Shown one piece after another: positions 17,174 to 24,761 of a stretch of DNA of 64,000 nucleotides. The stretch covers positions 372,001 to 436,000 of the forward strand of contig NZ_BSDD01000003.1 of assembly GCF_030268065.1 (NCBI RefSeq), given 5' to 3'. Every line of letters begins with the position of its first letter. The stretch's first letter is position 1. Origin of the DNA: Geothrix rubra. Its GTDB lineage: Bacteria; Acidobacteriota; Holophagae; Holophagales; Holophagaceae. The position numbers and the translations under genes are program-made. The notes beneath the pieces are model-generated. The model ran no database searches. It saw nothing but the letters and a program-made list of their open reading frames with translations, and was not told the origin of the DNA.

Positions 17174-18057
17174 GCCACCGGCTTCCCCCTCGCCGCCTCC
17201 AGCAGCCCGAACCAGGCCTCGCGGTCGAGGATGCAGGCCATCGCGGCCACGGCCTCGCGGAGCCGGTCGAGGCGTCCCGTCCCCACCACGGGCAGGAGGC
17301 CCGAGGGATGCCGGGCCAGCCAGGCCAGCGCCACCTGGGCGGGCGTCAACCCGAGGGCCTCGCCCAGCTTCGCCAGGGCCAGGGCCAGCGCCGCGGAGGG
17401 AGCCCGCCCGCCGCCGAGGGGCGACCAGGCCATGACCTGCATCCCGCGGACCTGCGCGTGGTCGAGGGTGCCATCCAGCAGGGGCTCCGGGCGCCAGAGG
17501 GAGGCTTCGATCTGGTGTGCGGCGAGGGGGAGGGTCAGCCGGGCCTGGAGCAGGTCCGCCTGGGCCGGGAGGAAGTTGGAGACGCCCAGGGCCAGGACCT
17601 TCCCCTCGGCCACGAGCTCCCCGAGCGTGACCGCCAGGCCGTGGGCGTCCATGAGGGGATCGGGCCGGTGGATGAGCAGCAGGTCCAGGCGGTCCGTGCC
17701 CAGGGCCCGGAGCGAGCCCTCCACCGCCGCCCGGACATGCGACCGGGAGGTGTCGTAGTGCTTCACCGCCACCCGGGGCGAGGCCTCCGACACCAGCCGG
17801 ATGCCGCACTTCCCCACGATCCGGAAGCGGTCCCGCAGGCCCGGCGCCGCCCGGAAGGCCGCACCGAGGGCCGGCTCCACGGCCCCGGCACCGTAGATGT
17901 CGGCGCTGTCCAACACGGCGAGACCCAGATCGGCCGCCTGGGCGAGGAAGGCCGCCAGCTCACCGGGGCTGCGTCCCCCATCCAGGAGGCGCATGGTGCC
18001 GAGGGCCAGGCGCGACGAGCCCTCGGGCACCAGGGTGGGAACGGGGGCGGAGGCCAT
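17170..18057 (-). CDS. Aldo/keto reductase
   Basis: 295 residues with the NADPH-dependent TIM-barrel fold. Catalytic-site elements are visible: DSADIYG (Asp and Tyr), GKCGIR (Lys) and LLLIHRPDPLMD (His). The sequence AVKHYDTSRSHVRAAVEGSLRALGTDRLDLL and the C-terminal ALAWLARHPSGLLPVVGTGRLDRL resemble the YdhF branch. It would reduce a carbonyl substrate with NAD(P)H, identity unknown. ATG 18057 is preferred to an in-frame start at 18120 because the extra residues are unconserved. Its stop overlaps the stop of the convergent hemerythrin gene; it is divergent from the metallophosphoesterase operon. Confidence 0.88.
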   Translation of the reverse strand: MASAPVPTLVPEGSSRLALGTMRLLDGGRSPGELAAFLAQAADLGLAVLDSADIYGAGAVEPALGAAFRAAPGLRDRFRIVGKCGIRLVSEASPRVAVKHYDTSRSHVRAAVEGSLRALGTDRLDLLLIHRPDPLMDAHGLAVTLGELVAEGKVLALGVSNFLPAQADLLQARLTLPLAAHQIEASLWRPEPLLDGTLDHAQVRGMQVMAWSPLGGGRAPSAALALALAKLGEALGLTPAQVALAWLARHPSGLLPVVGTGRLDRLREAVAAMACILDREAWFGLLEAARGKPVA

Positions 18058-18185
18058 CCCCGGATCCTGACAGATTCCCGGGTCCCTGGCCCCCGCCGGG
18101 ACCGGACCGGGGGGCGACATCCATCCCGCGGTCCGCGGTGTATCTATCCGTGGAGGGCCCTCTCCCGGCCCCCGAAGGAGCCGCC

Positions 18186-19109
18186 ATGTGCGCGTCCATG
18201 GATCGCAAGGCCTTCCTCACGCTGCTGGGCCTGGGAGGGGTGGCCGTCGCCTCCCGGCTGAGCGGGTTCGCCGCGCCCCTGGGCGTCCTGGCCCCCGGGA
18301 AGCCGGCCCCGTCCGACTTCCACTTCGTCCAGCTGAGCGACACCCACTGGGGCTACCACGGACCGGCCAACCCGGACGCGGCCGGCACCCTGCCCCGGGC
18401 CATCGAGGCCGTGAACGGGCTGGCCCACCCGCCGGATTTCATCGTCTTCACGGGGGACCTCACCCACGACACGGACGATCCGAAGGAGCGGCGGGCCCGG
18501 ATGGCCCGTTTCAAGGAGCTGGTGGCGGGCCTTGCGGTGAAGCGGCGCTACTTCCTCCCGGGCGAGCACGACGCCGGCGCGGACCAGGGCGAGGCCTTCC
18601 GAGAGCTTTTCGGACCCACCCACTACACCTTCGACCACGGGGGCTTCCACTTCATCGCCCTGGACAACGTCTCGGCCCCGGGCTCGAAGCTCGGGGCGGC
18701 CCAGCTCAGCTGGCTGGCGGAGGACCTGGCGCGGCTGGACCACGGCCAGCCCCTCGTGGTCTTCGCCCACCGCCCCCTCTTCGACCTCTACCCCGACTGG
18801 GACTGGGCCACGCTGGACGGCGCCGACGCCCTGGCCCTGCTCCAGCCCTTCCGGTACGTGACGGTGTTCTACGGGCACATCCACCAGCAGCACCACGTCA
18901 TGACCGGACACATCGCCCACCACGCCGCCGCGTCGCTCATCTTCCCCCTGCCCGCGCCCGGCTCCCAGCCGAAGCGCGCCCCGGTCCCCTGGGATCCGGC
19001 GGCGCCGTACCGCGGCCTGGGCCTCCGCGACCTCGATGCCCGGGCCGGCTCGAAGGCCCGGCCCGCGGCCGAGGTCCCGTTCACCGACCTCCCCCTGGTG
19101 CAGCCATGA
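18186..19109 (+). CDS. Exported calcineurin-like metallophosphoesterase
   Basis: 307 residues. The N-terminus, SMDRKAFLTLLGLGGVAV, has the shape of a Tat signal but with Arg-Lys in place of the twin arginines. The metal-binding motifs are in order: SDTHWG (about 51-56), TGDLTHD (about 100-106), PGEHD, where GNHD is usual, AHRPLFD and GHIHQQHH. It probably hydrolyses a phosphoester in the periplasm. GAAGGAG lies just upstream of ATG 18186. Its stop overlaps the start of the Rieske gene (ATGA), and the sigma/anti-sigma fusion gene follows, so the three genes form one operon. Confidence 0.87.
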   Translation: MCASMDRKAFLTLLGLGGVAVASRLSGFAAPLGVLAPGKPAPSDFHFVQLSDTHWGYHGPANPDAAGTLPRAIEAVNGLAHPPDFIVFTGDLTHDTDDPKERRARMARFKELVAGLAVKRRYFLPGEHDAGADQGEAFRELFGPTHYTFDHGGFHFIALDNVSAPGSKLGAAQLSWLAEDLARLDHGQPLVVFAHRPLFDLYPDWDWATLDGADALALLQPFRYVTVFYGHIHQQHHVMTGHIAHHAAASLIFPLPAPGSQPKRAPVPWDPAAPYRGLGLRDLDARAGSKARPAAEVPFTDLPLVQP

Positions 19110-19573
19110 GCCCCGGAGACGCCAGGCCCGGGGCCCTCCCCGGTCCCGACCGCCGGACCTTCGTCCAGGGCCTGCTCGGCGTGCTGGCCGCCCTCGCCGT
19201 GTCCCCGCGCGCGGCCGCGGCCGGGGACCCGCCGCCACCTGACGCGGCGCCCATCCTGACCCCCGAGACCCGGGCCTCCCTGGCGGCCGGCCAGGTCCGG
19301 GACTACCGGAAGCAGGGCGACCTCTTCCTCCTGGCCGACGCCGGAGGCATCTACGCCCTGACCTCCATCTGCACCCACCGGGGCTGCAGCGTGCGGTGGT
19401 CAGGGGAAGGGTTCACCTGCCCCTGCCACGGCAGCGAGTACGACCGGCTGGGGGCCGTGACCCACGGCCCGGCCCGGCTTCCCCTGCGTCACCTGGCCGT
19501 CCAGGAGGTGGAGCCGGGCGGCCCCCTCCGGGTGGACCCCGCCGTGACCGTCCCCCCCGGGACCCGCCTGTGA
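19106..19573 (+). CDS. Tat-exported Rieske [2Fe-2S] protein
   Basis: 155 residues. A Tat signal (PDRRTFVQGLLGVLAALAVS) is followed by a small Rieske domain. Ligand motifs are CTHRGC (Cys89, His91; Cys94 in the disulfide) and CPCHGS (Cys105, His108; Cys107 in the disulfide), the high-potential pattern of bc1-type proteins. It lacks the length of a full bc1 subunit and no cytochrome b gene is adjacent, so it is a stand-alone electron carrier or redox sensor at the membrane or in the periplasm. Overlaps the metallophosphoesterase gene at its start, and its stop overlaps a possible GTG start of the sigma-factor gene. Confidence 0.9.
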   Translation: MSPGDARPGALPGPDRRTFVQGLLGVLAALAVSPRAAAAGDPPPPDAAPILTPETRASLAAGQVRDYRKQGDLFLLADAGGIYALTSICTHRGCSVRWSGEGFTCPCHGSEYDRLGAVTHGPARLPLRHLAVQEVEPGGPLRVDPAVTVPPGTRL

Positions 19574-19632
19574 GTCTCGGCTTGCGGGACCCGGGGGGCC
19601 GGGCGCACCCTTCCTGCGAGGTCCCGGTACCC

Positions 19633-20625
19633 GTGTCCGAACCACTCCTGGCCCAGCTCTCCGACGAGGCCCTCATGGGCCGGGTGGCGGCCGGGGACGC
19701 GGAGGCCCTTCAAGTCCTCCACCAGCGCCATGCCCCCATGGTCTTCCACCGGGCCCGCCGCAGCCTGGACCGGTCCGCCGCGGAGGAGATCACCCAGGAG
19801 GCCTTCCTCGCGCTCTGGACCAAGGCCCCCACCTACGATCCCGCCCGGGGGCCCCTCCGGCCCTGGCTTCTCCAGATCACCCACCACCTCATCGCCAACG
19901 AGCTGCGGGCCCGGTCCCGCCGGCCCCAGGCCGGGCCCGACCTGGTGGAGGACCTCTCCGATCTGTCCGCCTCCCCGGAGGAGGAGGTGTGGCGGGAGTA
20001 CCGGCGGACGGCCATCCGGGAGGCCCTGCGCGTGCTCCCGCCCTCCCAACGGCAGGCCCTCTCCCTGGCCTTCTTCGATGAGCTGTCCCACGAGGAGGTC
20101 GCCCATCGCCTGCGGGTGCCCCTCGGCACCGCCAAGACCCGCATCCGCGCCGGGCTCCAGAAGCTGAACGCCCGCCTCGCCGTGCTGGTGGCCGTGGGGC
20201 TGGGCCTGCTGCTGGCCGTACCCGGAGCCTTCGCGCTCCGGCGCGCGGGCCGGCAGGATCGCGCCCTCCGCATGCTCACCAGCAGCCACGCGAAGGTCCT
20301 GAGGATGGAGCCGTCGCCGCCCGCGGCCGATCCCGAGCAGGCCCTCCACGCCGCCTGGCGGAGCGAACCCGGGAACTCCACGGTGGTCCTCACCCTGGCC
20401 CACTTCCCGCCGGCCCCCGCGGGCCACCGCTATGCCGTGTGGATGGCCCAGGACGGGGCCTGGCGGCGGATCGGCACCCTCGCCCCCGATGCCGACGGTC
20501 GGGCCCGCGTCATCCTCGAGGATCCCCGCTTCGCCCGGGCGCCCGAGGGCCTGTGCCTCACCCGGGACGACGCGAAGGGCCCCGAGCCCGCCGTCGTCGC
20601 CTGGCCCCGGCGGGACCCCCGCTGA
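19633..20625 (+). CDS. ECF sigma factor fused to a membrane helix and an RskA-like anti-sigma domain
   Basis: 330 residues. Sigma region 2 (about 11-97, DEALMGRVAAGDAEAL to QITHHLIANELRARSRR) and region 4 (about 127-180, LPPSQRQALSLAFFDELSHEEVAHRL then GTAKTRIRAGLQKL) are complete. Region 4 runs directly into one membrane helix (about 183-201, AVLVAVGLGLLLAVPGAF). The remaining 125 residues resemble the C-terminal domain of anti-sigma-K (RskA): TVVLTLAHFPPAPAGHRYAVWM, GTLAPDADGRARVIL. Thus sigma and anti-sigma functions appear on one tethered chain, with the sigma part cytoplasmic and the tail outside. GTG 19633 fits the family start; GTG 19570, which overlaps the Rieske stop, is the alternative. 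Release by proteolysis is a plausible activation route. Confidence 0.85.
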   Translation: MSEPLLAQLSDEALMGRVAAGDAEALQVLHQRHAPMVFHRARRSLDRSAAEEITQEAFLALWTKAPTYDPARGPLRPWLLQITHHLIANELRARSRRPQAGPDLVEDLSDLSASPEEEVWREYRRTAIREALRVLPPSQRQALSLAFFDELSHEEVAHRLRVPLGTAKTRIRAGLQKLNARLAVLVAVGLGLLLAVPGAFALRRAGRQDRALRMLTSSHAKVLRMEPSPPAADPEQALHAAWRSEPGNSTVVLTLAHFPPAPAGHRYAVWMAQDGAWRRIGTLAPDADGRARVILEDPRFARAPEGLCLTRDDAKGPEPAVVAWPRRDPR

Positions 20626-20673
20626 TCCGCCGGAACTGGCCGGGGCCCGGCCGCCATGCAAAAATGGATCCCT

Positions 20674-20717
20674 GGACACCAAGGCCCCTCAGCCTGGCTC
20701 GGCTGGTCTTGGTGTCC
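20674..20717 (+). promoter_or_regulatory. Stem-loop in the valS leader
   Basis: GGACACCAAG (20674-20683) pairs perfectly with CTTGGTGTCC (20708-20717). Inside it CAGCC (20690-20694) pairs with GGCTG (20701-20705). A TTTT tract follows at 20722-20725, 24 bases before the valS ATG. It could terminate the upstream operon or act as an attenuator or leader structure for valS. No T-box specifier sequence was recognised. Confidence 0.5.
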
Positions 20718-20749
20718 TGGTGTTTTCGGCTCCCTGTTCCGGGTGACCC

Positions 20750-23362
20750 ATGCGCGAGATGGACAAGGCTTTCGATTTCCGGACCGCCCAGACGCGGTGG
20801 TACGAGGTGTGGGAGGCCGCCCGGGCCTTCGAGGCCGCGCCGGACAGTGGCAAGGAGCCCTGGTCCATCGTCATCCCGCCGCCCAACATCACGGGCAACC
20901 TGCACATGGGCCACGCCCTGGTGAACACCCTCCACGACGTGCTCACGCGGTTCAAGCGGGCCCAGGGCTACGACGCGCTGTGGGTGCCGGGCACGGACCA
21001 CGCCGGCATCGCCACCCAGATGATGGTGGAGCGCCAGCTCAAGGCCGAGGGCACCGATCGCCACAAGCTCGGCCGGGACGCCTTCGAGCGGCGCATCTGG
21101 GACTGGAAGGAGAAGAACCAGGGCGCCATCGAGCACCAGCTCAAGCGCCTGGGCTGCTCCGTGGACTGGACCCGCAACCGCTTCACCCTGGACCCCTCCC
21201 TCAACAAAGCCGTGCGCAAGGTCTTCGTGGAGAGCTACAAGGCCGGCCGCATCTACCGCGGCCCCCGCATGATCCAGTGGGATCCAGCCCTCCAGACGGC
21301 CCTCAGCGACCTGGAAGTGAAATACGAGGAGCGCAGGGGCAAGCTCTGGTATCTGCGCTACCCCATGTCTGACGGGCACGGCGAAGTGGTGGTGGCCACC
21401 ACCCGGCCCGAGACCATGCTGGGCGATACGGCGGTGGCCGTGCATCCGGAGGACGCGCGCTACCAGCACCTCATCGGCAGGACCGTGGACCTGCCCCTCA
21501 CGGGCCGGAAGATTCCCGTGGTGGCCGACAGCTTCGTGGATCCCACCTTCGGCACGGGCTGCGTGAAGGTGACCCCCGCCCACGATCCCAACGACTTCGC
21601 CGCGGGCCAGCGCCTGAAGCTGGACAGCATCACCATCCTCGGCTTCGACGCGAAGATGACCGCCGCGGCCGGCGCCTACGCGGGCCTGGACCGCTTCGAG
21701 GCCCGCAAGCGCGTGGTGGCCGACCTGGAGGCGCAGGGCTTCCTCGTGAAGGTGGAGGACTACGTCCACAAGATCAGCCTCAGCGACCGCAGCGGCGCCG
21801 TGCTGGAACCCCTCGTCAGCGAGCAGTGGTTCATGGACGTGAAGGAGGCCGCCGCGAAGGCCCTGGCCGCCGTGCAGGACGGCCGCATCGCGTTCACGCC
21901 CGAGCACCACGCGGCCGTGTGGCAGCACTGGCTCACCAACATCCAGGACTGGTGCATCAGCCGGCAGCTGGTGTGGGGCCACCGCATCCCCGCCTGGACC
22001 TGCGCGGCGTGCGGGGGGCTCCATGTGGAGATGGAGGCGCCCTCCGCCTGCGGCGCCTGCGGAGATAAAAAACTGATCCAGGATCCGGACACGCTGGACA
22101 CCTGGTTCTCCTCGGCCCTGTGGCCCTTCAGCGTCTTCGGCTGGCCCGACGAGACCGCGGACCTGAAGCGCTACTACCCCACCAGCGTCCTCATCACCGG
22201 CTACGACATCCTGTTCTTCTGGGTGGCCCGCATGGCCATGGCCGGCCTCACCTGGATGGGCGACGTGCCCTTCCGGAAGGTCTACTTCAACAGCCTGGTG
22301 CGCGACGCCAGCGGCCAGAAGATGTCGAAGACCAAGGGCAACGTCATCGATCCGCTGGAGGTGATGGAGGAGTACGGCACGGATGCCCTGCGCTTCGCCC
22401 TGGCCATCATGGCCGCACCCGGCACGGACATCGCCATGAGCCCCGCCCGCCTCGAGGCCAGCCGCAACTTCTGCAACAAGCTGTGGAACGCCTCGCGCTT
22501 CGTGCAGATGAACCTGGACGCCTCGATCACGCTGGAGACCGAGCCGGTCTTCGGCGAGGCCGAGTACTGGCTGATCGGGCGGCTCCGGGACGAGCTGGGC
22601 GCCATCACCGACGCCCTCGAGGCCTTCCGCTTCCACGATGCCGCCGACCGCCTCTACCACCTGGTCTACGACGACTTCTGCGCCACCTACATCGAGCTGG
22701 CCAAGGTGCAGCTCCAGAGCGGCACGCAGGCCCAGAAGGCGGCCATCCTCCACTTCCTGGACATCCTGCTCCGGGCCCTGCACCCCTTCGTGCCCTTCCT
22801 GACCGAGGAGATCCACGAGGACGTCATGGCGGAGCGCCTGCCCGCCGGCGAGCCCACCCTGCTGGCCCTGCGGTCCTGGCCCATCGGCGAATGGATCCTC
22901 CGGGCCAGGGGCGGCGACGCCGCCCTCATCCCCCGCTTCCAGGAGGTGCTCTCCGCCTTCCTGCGCCTCAAGGCCGAGCAGGGCGTGGATCCGGCGAAGC
23001 GGGTGGCCGCCTTCTGCTCCCTGTTGGAGCTGGAACCCTTCGCCGAGGCCCTGAAGGCCATCGCGCGGCTGGAGTCCGTCACCTTCACCTCGGCCGACCT
23101 CGCCTCGCCCACCCGCGCCGTGGCCGTGGTGGCGGGGGGTGCCGTGGCACTCGAACTCGCGGGCCTCAAGGATCCCGCCGCCGAGAAGGCCAAGCTGGAG
23201 AAGGAGCTGGCCAAGCTGGAGAAGGAGCTGGAGCCCCTCCGCGCGCGCCTCGCCGACGACAGCTTCGTCACCAAGGCCCCCGAGGCCGCCGTGGCCAAGC
23301 TCCGCGGCCAGGCCGAGGAGCGCGAGCAGCGCCTCGCCCAGGTGAAGGCCCTGCTGGGATGA
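20750..23362 (+). CDS. valS: Valyl-tRNA synthetase
   Basis: 870 residues, class I synthetase of the expected length. The HIGH motif appears as PPPNITGNLHMGHAL (about 43-57) and the KMSKS loop as GQKMSKTKGN (about residue 523). The editing CP1 domain (TTRPETMLGDTAVAVHPED) and the tRNA-binding anticodon domain are present. A C-terminal coiled coil (about 800-870, AAEKAKLEKELAKLEKELEPL) is the valine-specific arm. It charges tRNA-Val, and a tRNA-Val(GAC) gene lies at 45630 in this window. ATG 20750 is used; ATG 20759 is possible. Its stop overlaps the start of the deacetylase gene. A stem-loop precedes it. Confidence 0.98.
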   Translation: MREMDKAFDFRTAQTRWYEVWEAARAFEAAPDSGKEPWSIVIPPPNITGNLHMGHALVNTLHDVLTRFKRAQGYDALWVPGTDHAGIATQMMVERQLKAEGTDRHKLGRDAFERRIWDWKEKNQGAIEHQLKRLGCSVDWTRNRFTLDPSLNKAVRKVFVESYKAGRIYRGPRMIQWDPALQTALSDLEVKYEERRGKLWYLRYPMSDGHGEVVVATTRPETMLGDTAVAVHPEDARYQHLIGRTVDLPLTGRKIPVVADSFVDPTFGTGCVKVTPAHDPNDFAAGQRLKLDSITILGFDAKMTAAAGAYAGLDRFEARKRVVADLEAQGFLVKVEDYVHKISLSDRSGAVLEPLVSEQWFMDVKEAAAKALAAVQDGRIAFTPEHHAAVWQHWLTNIQDWCISRQLVWGHRIPAWTCAACGGLHVEMEAPSACGACGDKKLIQDPDTLDTWFSSALWPFSVFGWPDETADLKRYYPTSVLITGYDILFFWVARMAMAGLTWMGDVPFRKVYFNSLVRDASGQKMSKTKGNVIDPLEVMEEYGTDALRFALAIMAAPGTDIAMSPARLEASRNFCNKLWNASRFVQMNLDASITLETEPVFGEAEYWLIGRLRDELGAITDALEAFRFHDAADRLYHLVYDDFCATYIELAKVQLQSGTQAQKAAILHFLDILLRALHPFVPFLTEEIHEDVMAERLPAGEPTLLALRSWPIGEWILRARGGDAALIPRFQEVLSAFLRLKAEQGVDPAKRVAAFCSLLELEPFAEALKAIARLESVTFTSADLASPTRAVAVVAGGAVALELAGLKDPAAEKAKLEKELAKLEKELEPLRARLADDSFVTKAPEAAVAKLRGQAEEREQRLAQVKALLG

Positions 23363-24696
23363 GCCGCCGCGCCGGCGCGATCCTCGTCCTGGTGATCCTG
23401 GGCGCCGCCGGGACCCTGGCCTGGCGGCACCGGAGGATGCGGCGCCCTGCCCCGGCCCCCCTGGCCGTGGCGGCGGTCTTGGCCGAGGCGGCCGCCCACC
23501 CGGAGCGTCCCCAGGCGGCGGACCCGCTGCTGGAGGGCCTGCGCTCGGAACTGCGGCTGCATCGCCAGCTCCTCGTGCTCTTCGCCGACGAGGCCGGGAT
23601 GCAGGGGTCCCGGCGGGAGGCGGCCCTGGCCGTGGGCCACCGGCTCCATCACGAGGAGCGGGACCTGACCCACCAGCTCAACGGGGAGCTCACCCGCCTG
23701 GCCGCCACGCCCTCCCCGCAGCGGGCTCCGGTGATCCTGGCCCTGCTCGCGTGGATGGACACCGATCCCGACCTGCTGGAGCCCGATCGCCTGGCCTTCC
23801 GCGACCCGCTGCGGGTGCTGAAGCGCGCCCTGGCCCACGACGCCTCGCCCGAGGGCGCCGACCTGAGGACCCGGCTCGCCGCCCACCTGGCCGAGGTGGA
23901 CCGGGTGGAGGCCTGGGTCGAGGCGGAATACCGCCAGGCCCGGGGTGGCCGGCGGCCCCGCTGGGAGGCCTACCTGGCGGAACTCCAGAGGCGCATCCCC
24001 CTCGACCAGCTGCTGGGTGCACCGGGCATCCCCGCGCCCTCGCCAGGGGCGGCGGAGGGCGAGATCTCCGGCGCCGCCTTCCCCGAGAAGGTGCTGGTGC
24101 TGAGCTTCGACGACGGCCCGCACTGGATCTACACGGAGGAGATCAAGGCCCTCCTCCAGACCGAGAAGGTCCCAGCGCTCTTCTTCGAGGTGGGGCGCAA
24201 CCTGGGCACCGTGGACGCCTCCGGCCAGGCCCGCCTCGGCCCCATGGCCGCGTTCACGGAGGACCTGGTGAAGGCCGGGTTCGTGGTGGGCAACCACAGC
24301 TACACCCACGCCCAGCTCAGCAAGGAGACGGGCGCCCCGCTGGACCTCGAGATCCGCGAGACGGACCAGCTGCTGCAGGCCATCCCCGGGGCCCACAGCC
24401 ACCTCTTCCGCTTCCCCTACGGCGCCCGTACGCCTGTGCAGATGGCCGCGCTCCAGCCCTACCACCTCCGGTCCGTCCTGTGGACCATCGACAGCCTGGA
24501 CTGGGCCGATCCCGTCCCCAGCTCCGTGGCCGACCGTGTGCTGAAGGCCGTGGCCCGGGAGAAGCGGGGCATCCTCCTCTTCCACGACATCCACGACCGG
24601 GCCGGCAAGGTGCTGCCGATGATCCTTCCGAAGCTGCGGGCCGAAGGCTACGTGTTCGCGGGCCTGAACCGCGAGGGGCGGCTGGTCCTTCCGTAG
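23359..24696 (+). CDS. Membrane-anchored polysaccharide deacetylase (NodB homology)
   Basis: 445 residues. An N-terminal membrane anchor (about 5-21, AGAILVLVILGAAGTLA) is followed by a helical region of about 200 residues of unknown role and a NodB domain (about 250-445). The domain shows the catalytic/metal motif SFDDGPHWIYTEEI, the metal histidines in GNHSYTHAQLS, the RFPYGAR motif and LLFHDIHDRAG. It likely removes acetyl groups from a periplasmic or cell-wall polysaccharide. The start codon overlaps the valS stop (ATGA), so it is translationally coupled although functionally unrelated. A GC-rich hairpin follows the stop. Confidence 0.9.
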   Translation: MSRRAGAILVLVILGAAGTLAWRHRRMRRPAPAPLAVAAVLAEAAAHPERPQAADPLLEGLRSELRLHRQLLVLFADEAGMQGSRREAALAVGHRLHHEERDLTHQLNGELTRLAATPSPQRAPVILALLAWMDTDPDLLEPDRLAFRDPLRVLKRALAHDASPEGADLRTRLAAHLAEVDRVEAWVEAEYRQARGGRRPRWEAYLAELQRRIPLDQLLGAPGIPAPSPGAAEGEISGAAFPEKVLVLSFDDGPHWIYTEEIKALLQTEKVPALFFEVGRNLGTVDASGQARLGPMAAFTEDLVKAGFVVGNHSYTHAQLSKETGAPLDLEIRETDQLLQAIPGAHSHLFRFPYGARTPVQMAALQPYHLRSVLWTIDSLDWADPVPSSVADRVLKAVAREKRGILLFHDIHDRAGKVLPMILPKLRAEGYVFAGLNREGRLVLP

Positions 24697-24718
24697 GCCT
24701 GCGGGAGGGCACGAACAC

Positions 24719-24746
24719 GGGGACGGGCCCCGGAAGGCCCGTCCCC
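24719..24746. terminator. GC-rich hairpin between convergent genes
   Basis: GGGGACGGGCC (24719-24729) pairs perfectly with GGCCCGTCCCC (24736-24746) around a 6-base loop, between the deacetylase (plus) and the cytochrome (minus). No U-run, but an 11-bp stem in this position is probably a bidirectional terminator. Confidence 0.6.
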
Positions 24747-24761
24747 CCTCCTTGCGACGAC

